Assembly (NCBI RefSeq): GCF_032854445.1
Contig: NC_088306.1
Coordinates: forward strand, 29,237,764-29,301,763
DNA: 64,000 nucleotides
Reading direction: 5' to 3'
DNA from: Liolophura sinensis
Taxonomy: Eukaryota; Mollusca; Polyplacophora; Chitonida; Chitonidae
The position numbers and the translations under genes were made by a program. Below the pieces are notes generated by a model, which was not told where the DNA came from, searched no databases, and saw only the letters and a program-made list of their open reading frames with translations. This document shows, piece after piece, positions 60,152-64,000 of the stretch (position 1 is the first letter of the stretch; each line of letters opens with the position of its first letter).

Positions 60152-63100
60152 TTATTTATTTATTTACAGTTCCACACACACACATTAATGGTCTTAGATA
60201 TTTGTCTTAGTGTAAGAGCCGTTTTCGCAGTCAAGAAGTAATATGGTGACCTTTAGCTGTGACAGGTTTAAAATTGTTCTCTGAAGGTTCAAGGTTCAAA
60301 TCCTCATATTTCACTTACCTGTAGCAGTATTATGCAGATGAGAAGGTGAAAGTTAAAACAGGCAGGTATGGAGAAATCAACAACTATGGAGCAGGATAAT
60401 GGGGAGATTGTAGTATGTTGGATAACAGAACATGTGGCCGGAACATTTGTGTGCCCATGAAAGTCCTGTAGGCTTGAGAAAAGTGAGAAATGCCCAGATA
60501 AATCTGCAATAAAACAAAAAGCGCACAAAAAGTTCCCACAGTACTAATATCTCTCGGCCTGAAAATGCTCCAGAAAGTTGTGTTTCCTCAGTTTGGGGAA
60601 CCTTGGTGATGAGATTTTTGTTTGCACTCTGTAGGTTCCAGTGAAAAGGATCTGTTGTTGATAGCCATGGCGGGTTCTCACCAGATCTGGGGGCTCTTCC
60701 TCAAGGACGGCAAATGGCTGAAAGGCAGGTATGTGCACGGCACCAGCGTCTTGTCAGCACGTTTAAGACGAATTGCTCAAAGTCGCGGTATTTATCTAGT
60801 GATGGTTTTGTGGTCCTTTTTATACATGTGCATTGTAATTCTATACAGAGGACATTGACATTATATGGAGACACTGGAATGCCATCAGCATTGTTTGAGG
60901 GAAAGAGAACTTTGTGCGTGAGTATACAGTTACTTAGCACCCTGCAGATTGATGTGACTGTGCTATGTTATTTATCACTTATTTTGAATAATGCATGTAT
61001 GGTAGAATGTGTGGATGTGAAATCAAGTGTACCTAGCCAGTATTTATATGAAATAAGAAAACATTGCTTGCCATGCTCAAACCACGATGGTGGACAGGAG
61101 TTGTGGCTCAGCTCTGACAACAAATGTTCACATCTTGTTTCACTCACTCTTACAGAGTGTACAATGCTGGCACCTGTGTGCGCCTGGGGGGTAGTGGGAA
61201 TGAGGAGAACCGCAACAACAGTTACCCGGAGAAAGCCTCATTTGCCCAGCCGTCTGGCCTGACACTCTCCACACATCAGGATCATCCATTGCTGTTCCTG
61301 GCAGACGCGGAGAGTTCCAGCATTAGGAGCATGTCTTTGAGAGATGGAGCAGTGAAGGCCCTGGTTGGTGGAGAGCGGGATCCGAAAGTAAATGTTTTTT
61401 TTTTTTTTTTTTTTTTTTCAGAATGTGTATCAGGTAGCTCCAGACTTAACATGACATATGCGTGAAATATGTTTTTTTGTGTGTATAAAAAGTGATCTTT
61501 TGGGCTGTCATTATTTATAGATCATGTATTGTGATGGGTCAATAGTCCTGAATTTTAACATCTAATTGGTGGTAGTAGTGCAGTGAAATTAAAGAGATAT
61601 GAAAAAAGTCTGTCAAAATGGTTTGGCGGTTATTGTGTACTATTTACCATTGATTTAATGTGTTAGTGGTGAATTTGTAAATGAGTGTGATCTGACCTGT
61701 GGGAAAATCAGGCATCAGTAAGGGGAGATAAGTCTGGACGACTCAGTTACAGCAGAAATTTGACCTTGGCGCATGCTGAGTGTAGCACATTAGAATTATA
61801 TATAGCAAAAAGCACACTAGAACTATTCATAATTGTCTTCATTTATTTGATAATGCACTGTTTGGAAATAAAGATTTGACATATAAGCAAGAATACTTTC
61901 CTCTTGGATCAATTTGCAGACAATAACACCTTGATGTGCATGGTATTATGGGATAGTCTGCTATACTGATACTTGTTTTGTATTTTTATCCATTGAAAAT
62001 ACAAATTGTGGGTCATGTGGGGCACTTGCAATAAATCCAGTCTGCAATTTGAGAGACCTATTAACACATTTCTACTAGTTTGTATGTTGCCACAGCAGTT
62101 ACATATACCTGCCTTTGTGTGATTATTAATACAGGTAATAATTGTGCTGTTTGATTTCCACAGAACCTGTTTGCTTATGGGGACCAGGATGGGAAGGGTT
62201 ATGATGCCCGCTTACAGCACCCCCTTGGAGTCACTGTGCTGTCCCATGACCCCTGTGTTTTGGCTGTGGCTGACTCTTACAACCACAAGGTAAATTGACG
62301 GGGAGTGGGATGTCTCCTGTTCTATAGTTGACTTGTGTTTATGTTGAATCATGTATGTTATATTTAGTAGCAGTGATGTAGTGATAATCACTTATGTGTA
62401 GTCACATACATGTAGCTTTGTTAATTCTTTTAATCAGTTCTCTCAGTTCTTTCCTTGTTGTATTGTTACTTTTGATTGTTGATTGCTATGACCGTGACAA
62501 GGGACATTTAGCTCATGAGGTTGTGTCATGTGGAACTATAACTTTTGTTATTACATTTTGCTATTACGCTGCTGGAGCCCTTGACCCATGACCCACAGGT
62601 GATCTTACTGGAAACTACTTTTGTACATCCCGTGTGCTACATTCATTGTGCCACTTCATGCAGTCATTATGAAATCTTCGTGGACCGCATCACAAGGTTG
62701 TGCATTTTCGCGCAATATTTAGTTCGCCAAAAAAAGAGGTAGAAATTCTTCATGCACATTATTTACGTAAATACCTATATTGAATTAGCATTAAGAACCT
62801 TTGTAGAATGTATAATTATTCACAGACAGCGTTTAAAACTGTAAAAAGGTTTTGTGAGCGCAGACGTGAACAAAATTGCAGCAGGTATGAATAGAATCAA
62901 AAATACACCGAAGATGGCACATTGCTTATTTTTTTTTTTCATGAATGCAACAAATAAACAGATACGCATATATACACACATAGAGAAAATGTCAGGATAT
63001 AAACAATAAATAGAATATTGCACATGAAGGTTATACAATGTTGTTCTGTGAAAGGTAGAAATGATAACCCACTTGATGCTCCGCAGGCTATCATTTCCAC

Positions 63101-64000
63101 CTGTCATTTGATCGTATTTATGGTATTCAATCTTCTCTGCGCAATATCCTCTGTGTACTTGATACGTGTACCAAACCTTTGATACGTGCACCAAACCCTT
63201 GTTATGTGTACCAAACACTTGATACGTGTACCAAACACGTGACACATGTACCAAACCTTTGTTACGTGTACCAAACCTTTGCTACGTGTACCAAACAATT
63301 GATACGTGTACCAAACCTTTGGTACGGGTACCAAACACTTGATACGTGTACCAAACCTTTGGTACGTGTACCAAACACTTGATACGAGTATCAAACCTTT
63401 GATACGTGTACCAAACCTTTGGTACGGGTACCAAACCTTTGGTACGGGTACCAAACCCATTCTTCAGTATAGAGAATAAATATTTCATTTCCTGAGAGAG
63501 AGGTACTGCAGGTAAATATGATTTGTATTGCAAGGGACATGCAGTGAAGCCAATTCATATCCCTGTATACATACAGTGTAATGGTCTCAAAGTGCTTACA
63601 AAAATAGTTTTGTGGAAAAGTGCCTGGAATCCTTTTAAAAAGTAAGTAATACTTATAATAAAGTATAGTTTGTGTTCTCTGAGGCATCTTTTCAGTTGAC
63701 TCCCACATACACACACACAAGTGGTGTCATTATGTGAAAGGACAAAGATACAAATACATGTGTTTGCTTTCCGTTACAGATAAAAAAGATTGACGTTGCC
63801 ACGAAACAGTGCACGTCCTACGTGGGCAGTGGTACAGCAGGCAACTCAGTCGATGGGCATCTAAGGGAGGTCACTCTGAATGAACCTGGAGGGTTGTGCG
63901 TAGATAGAGCCAAAGGGATTCTGTACATAGCAGACACCAACAACCACTGTATTAAAACAGTTAATGTGAAGACAGATGTCATGAGGCCTGTAGGTATTAT
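47573..64000 (+). CDS. NHLRC2: NHLRC2 (NHL repeat-containing protein 2), 3' end off window
   Basis: Eight exons (47573-47784, 50054-50649, 57740-57874, 58608-58740, 60635-60728, 61156-61387, 62164-62289, 63780-64000+) give about 582 residues of an expected 700-730. The order is a short helical N-terminus, a thioredoxin-like domain with [20 protein letters not shown] (the CxxC lies inside CCINC), and six NHL repeats, each with an ADT.NH-type core ([70 protein letters not shown]). These form a six-bladed propeller. The C-terminal beta domain lies beyond the window. Family knowledge: the human protein is essential and mutated in FINCA disease. The molecular role is not settled. Exon phases agree from exon 2 on. 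Exon 1 needs a one-base frameshift. Intron 2 is almost entirely satellite DNA. Confidence 0.93.
48550..48612 (-). CDS. Candidate first exon of an unidentified gene
   Basis: On the minus strand ATGGCGGCGCCCATGAAAGA begins 21 codons ([20 protein letters not shown], then Lys) followed by a strong donor AAG|GTAAGC. The start overlaps a YY1-like ACATGGCGGC motif common at housekeeping promoters. No later exon was found within the window, and it lies antisense inside NHLRC2 intron 1, so this may be chance or an alternative transcript. Confidence 0.3.
49018..49450. repeat. Foldback element: large imperfect palindrome
   Basis: The left half (49027-49221) and right half (49232-49446) are inverted copies. 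Examples are CAAGTCTTGCGCAAATAAAA (49082) against TTTTATTTGCGTAAGACTTG (49370), and ACCATATGTCC (49147) against GGACATATG (49317). The short centre lies near 49226. It lacks coding capacity and lies in NHLRC2 intron 1. The perfect YY1-like word AAGATGGCGGCATG (about 49236) is in the right half. Confidence 0.8.
50054..50649 (+). CDS. NHLRC2: NHLRC2 exon 2 (thioredoxin-like domain, NHL repeat 1)
   Basis: The acceptor TTCTGTGTTTCAG ends at 50053 and the donor AAG|GTAGGA follows 50649. It encodes 198 full codons. The [20 protein letters not shown] stretch holds the redox-type cysteines. [13 protein letters not shown] and [19 protein letters not shown] match the thioredoxin-like fold core, including the cis-Pro strand (WPT). 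The first NHL blade begins at [20 protein letters not shown]. Confidence 0.96.
50956..54715. repeat. 72-bp satellite array, about 52 copies, in NHLRC2 intron 2
   Basis: The unit contains GGTGTACACTGTCAGCATCT, ACATGGACATGTGCTTAGTC, ACACCCCTCATTTGTGGTCT and ATGCTATCCTCA. It is 72 bp, so 24 codons, and frames through it give 24-residue periodic peptides ([20 protein letters not shown]..). Indels shift between frames. Short variants with CTCTACATTAGACACACCCC recur near 51330, 51530, 53310 and 53600. Each unit has CAG|GT or CAG|TT words that could act as decoy splice sites. It is not a gene. Confidence 0.97.
54770..57620. repeat. 35-bp satellite array, about 81 copies, in NHLRC2 intron 2
   Basis: The core unit is TTGTCCTGCTGCCAATCACT plus TTCCACCACCCATCA. 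It starts about 55 bp after the 72-bp array. None of the three + frames contains a stop, and because 35 is not a multiple of three, all three frames give the same 35-residue periodic peptide of over 900 residues. Divergent edge copies (CATTTTTCC, GCAAATCGTTTTCCCACCAC) occur at both ends. It is not supported as coding. Confidence 0.97.
57740..57874 (+). CDS. NHLRC2: NHLRC2 exon 3 (NHL repeat 2)
   Basis: The acceptor CTGTTTTGCAG ends at 57739 and the donor AAG|GTATCA follows 57874. It has 45 codons, phase 0 at both ends. It encodes [20 protein letters not shown] and HAIRK, a canonical NHL repeat. It lies just 120 bp after the 35-bp satellite. Confidence 0.96.
57875..58607. other. NHLRC2 intron 3
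   Basis: AT-rich intron DNA without a clear repeat until the SINE fragment at 58310. The 109-codon frame at 58080-58409 runs into the SINE and is not supported. Confidence 0.5.
58310..58442 (+). mobile_element. tRNA-derived SINE, 3' fragment
   Basis: GCCAGCAACCTGCCGATGGT, TTTTGAGTACGTTGTGTGAC and ACCAATCAAGTAAATAA match the last half of the 19209 family. It is diverged and lies in an intron of NHLRC2. Confidence 0.7.
58608..58740 (+). CDS. NHLRC2: NHLRC2 exon 4 (NHL repeat 2-3 junction)
   Basis: The acceptor TATTCTTTCCACAG ends at 58607 and the donor G|GTAGTG follows 58740. It has 44 codons plus one base. It encodes [20 protein letters not shown] and then [16 protein letters not shown], the start of the third blade. 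Confidence 0.94.
59240..59370 (-). mobile_element. tRNA-derived SINE, 3' half
   Basis: TTGGTGTTTTACACTGTACT, ATATTTCATTTATACGACGG and CAACAGAGCCTAAGGAAACC are the inverse of the 19209 family tail and body. It lies in an NHLRC2 intron. Confidence 0.8.
59393..59745. repeat. Minisatellite of TGTTGATGCTCT motifs
   Basis: Units of about 19 and 28 bp (TTACATTGTTGATGCTCT, with or without GTTACATGTTC) repeat irregularly about 16 times. A two-unit block is duplicated (59521-59575 and 59623-59680). It lies in intron 4 of NHLRC2. Confidence 0.9.
59746..60634. other. Rest of NHLRC2 intron 4
   Basis: It holds a (TA)n run at about 60100-60146, followed by TTTA repeats. No exon is supported. Confidence 0.5.
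60100..60146. repeat. (TA)n microsatellite
   Basis: A TA run of about 46 bp, followed by (TTTA)n, in intron 4 of NHLRC2. Confidence 0.96.
60635..60728 (+). CDS. NHLRC2: NHLRC2 exon 5 (NHL repeat 3 core)
   Basis: The acceptor TGCACTCTGTAG ends at 60634 and the donor CAG|GTATGT follows 60728. The leftover bases (GT at the start, AG at the end) fit both neighbours. It encodes [20 protein letters not shown], the family's AMAG.HQIW blade. Confidence 0.95.
61156..61387 (+). CDS. NHLRC2: NHLRC2 exon 6 (NHL repeat 4)
   Basis: The acceptor CTCTTACAG ends at 61155. The starting A completes Arg with AG of exon 5, and the donor AAA|GTAAAT follows 61387. It encodes [40 protein letters not shown] and LVGGERDPK, all strongly conserved in the family. 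The donor is followed closely by a run of T (61394-61419). Confidence 0.96.
61388..62163. other. NHLRC2 intron 6
   Basis: It begins with a T-rich tract. No repeats or exons are recognised. Confidence 0.6.
62164..62289 (+). CDS. NHLRC2: NHLRC2 exon 7 (NHL repeat 5)
   Basis: The acceptor TTTGATTTCCACAG ends at 62163 and the donor AAG|GTAAAT follows 62289. It has 42 codons, phase 0. It encodes [20 protein letters not shown] and [11 protein letters not shown]. Confidence 0.96.
62290..63160. other. NHLRC2 intron 7, left part
   Basis: No exon is supported. The open frames in this region have no known motif. Confidence 0.5.
63161..63458. repeat. 20-bp minisatellite, 15 copies
   Basis: The unit is GATACGTGTACCAAACCTTT, with GGTACGGGTACC variants toward the right. 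It lies in intron 7 of NHLRC2, 320 bp before exon 8. It has the same period as the array at 1341-2603 but an unrelated sequence. Confidence 0.96.
63780..64000 (+). CDS. NHLRC2: NHLRC2 exon 8 (NHL repeat 6), runs off the window
   Basis: The acceptor GCTTTCCGTTACAG ends at 63779. The frame is open to the window end (73 codons plus two bases). It encodes [40 protein letters not shown] and [10 protein letters not shown] possible donor (CCT|GTAGGT, 63990) near the end would cut it short, so the exon's right end is uncertain. Confidence 0.94.
   Translation, partial: MKKIDVATKQCTSYVGSGTAGNSVDGHLREVTLNEPGGLCVDRAKGILYIADTNNHCIKTVNVKTDVMRPVGI

Overview
The window is animal nuclear DNA. It has long introns with GT-AG junctions, dispersed tRNA-derived SINEs, a Tc1 transposon, a Penelope-type reverse transcriptase fragment and many kilobase-scale minisatellites. 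The SINE families (a head reading like GGCCTCCGTGGCTCAG and a tail near GGCGTAAAACACCAATCAAA) and frequent TACATGTA/TAGGCCTA words suggest a marine lophotrochozoan, probably a mollusc or a relative. That taxonomic call is an inference from repeat style.

Three protein-coding genes can be reconstructed by splicing. (1) Positions 32-7154, + strand: the last five exons of a major facilitator superfamily (MFS) carrier of the oxalate:formate antiporter/monocarboxylate-transporter type. About 201 residues form the C-terminal six-helix half and end in a clear stop. (2) Positions 28992-35970, - strand: a complete three-exon MFS carrier of about 480 residues, with twelve predicted helices and a long acidic, Ser-rich loop between helices 6 and 7. 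(3) Positions 47573-64000, + strand: eight exons of NHLRC2 (thioredoxin-like domain with a CCINC motif, then six NHL propeller repeats), cut by the window's right edge. Its first exon seems to need a one-base frameshift.

Between the genes the DNA is repeat-dominated. From left to right: 20-bp and 40-bp arrays in one intron of gene 1; a Penelope fragment at about 10 kb next to a perfect 23-bp hairpin; many SINE copies; a 200-N assembly gap at 21969-22168 abutting an 83-bp array (to 24.57 kb); a 49-bp array with higher-order structure (25.56-27.9 kb); small arrays in the introns of gene 2; a Tc1 element with intact termini but a broken transposase (41.1-42.5 kb); a foldback element in NHLRC2 intron 1; and, filling 93% of NHLRC2 intron 2, a 72-bp array (3.75 kb) followed directly by a 35-bp array (2.85 kb).

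The two MFS genes are not close copies of each other, and nothing here shows that they work with NHLRC2. No bacterial-type system, CRISPR array or virus was seen. The most notable features are the satellite architecture of NHLRC2 intron 2, the exon-1 frameshift, a pair of about 520-bp dispersed repeats carrying promoter-like motifs, and a large foldback palindrome.
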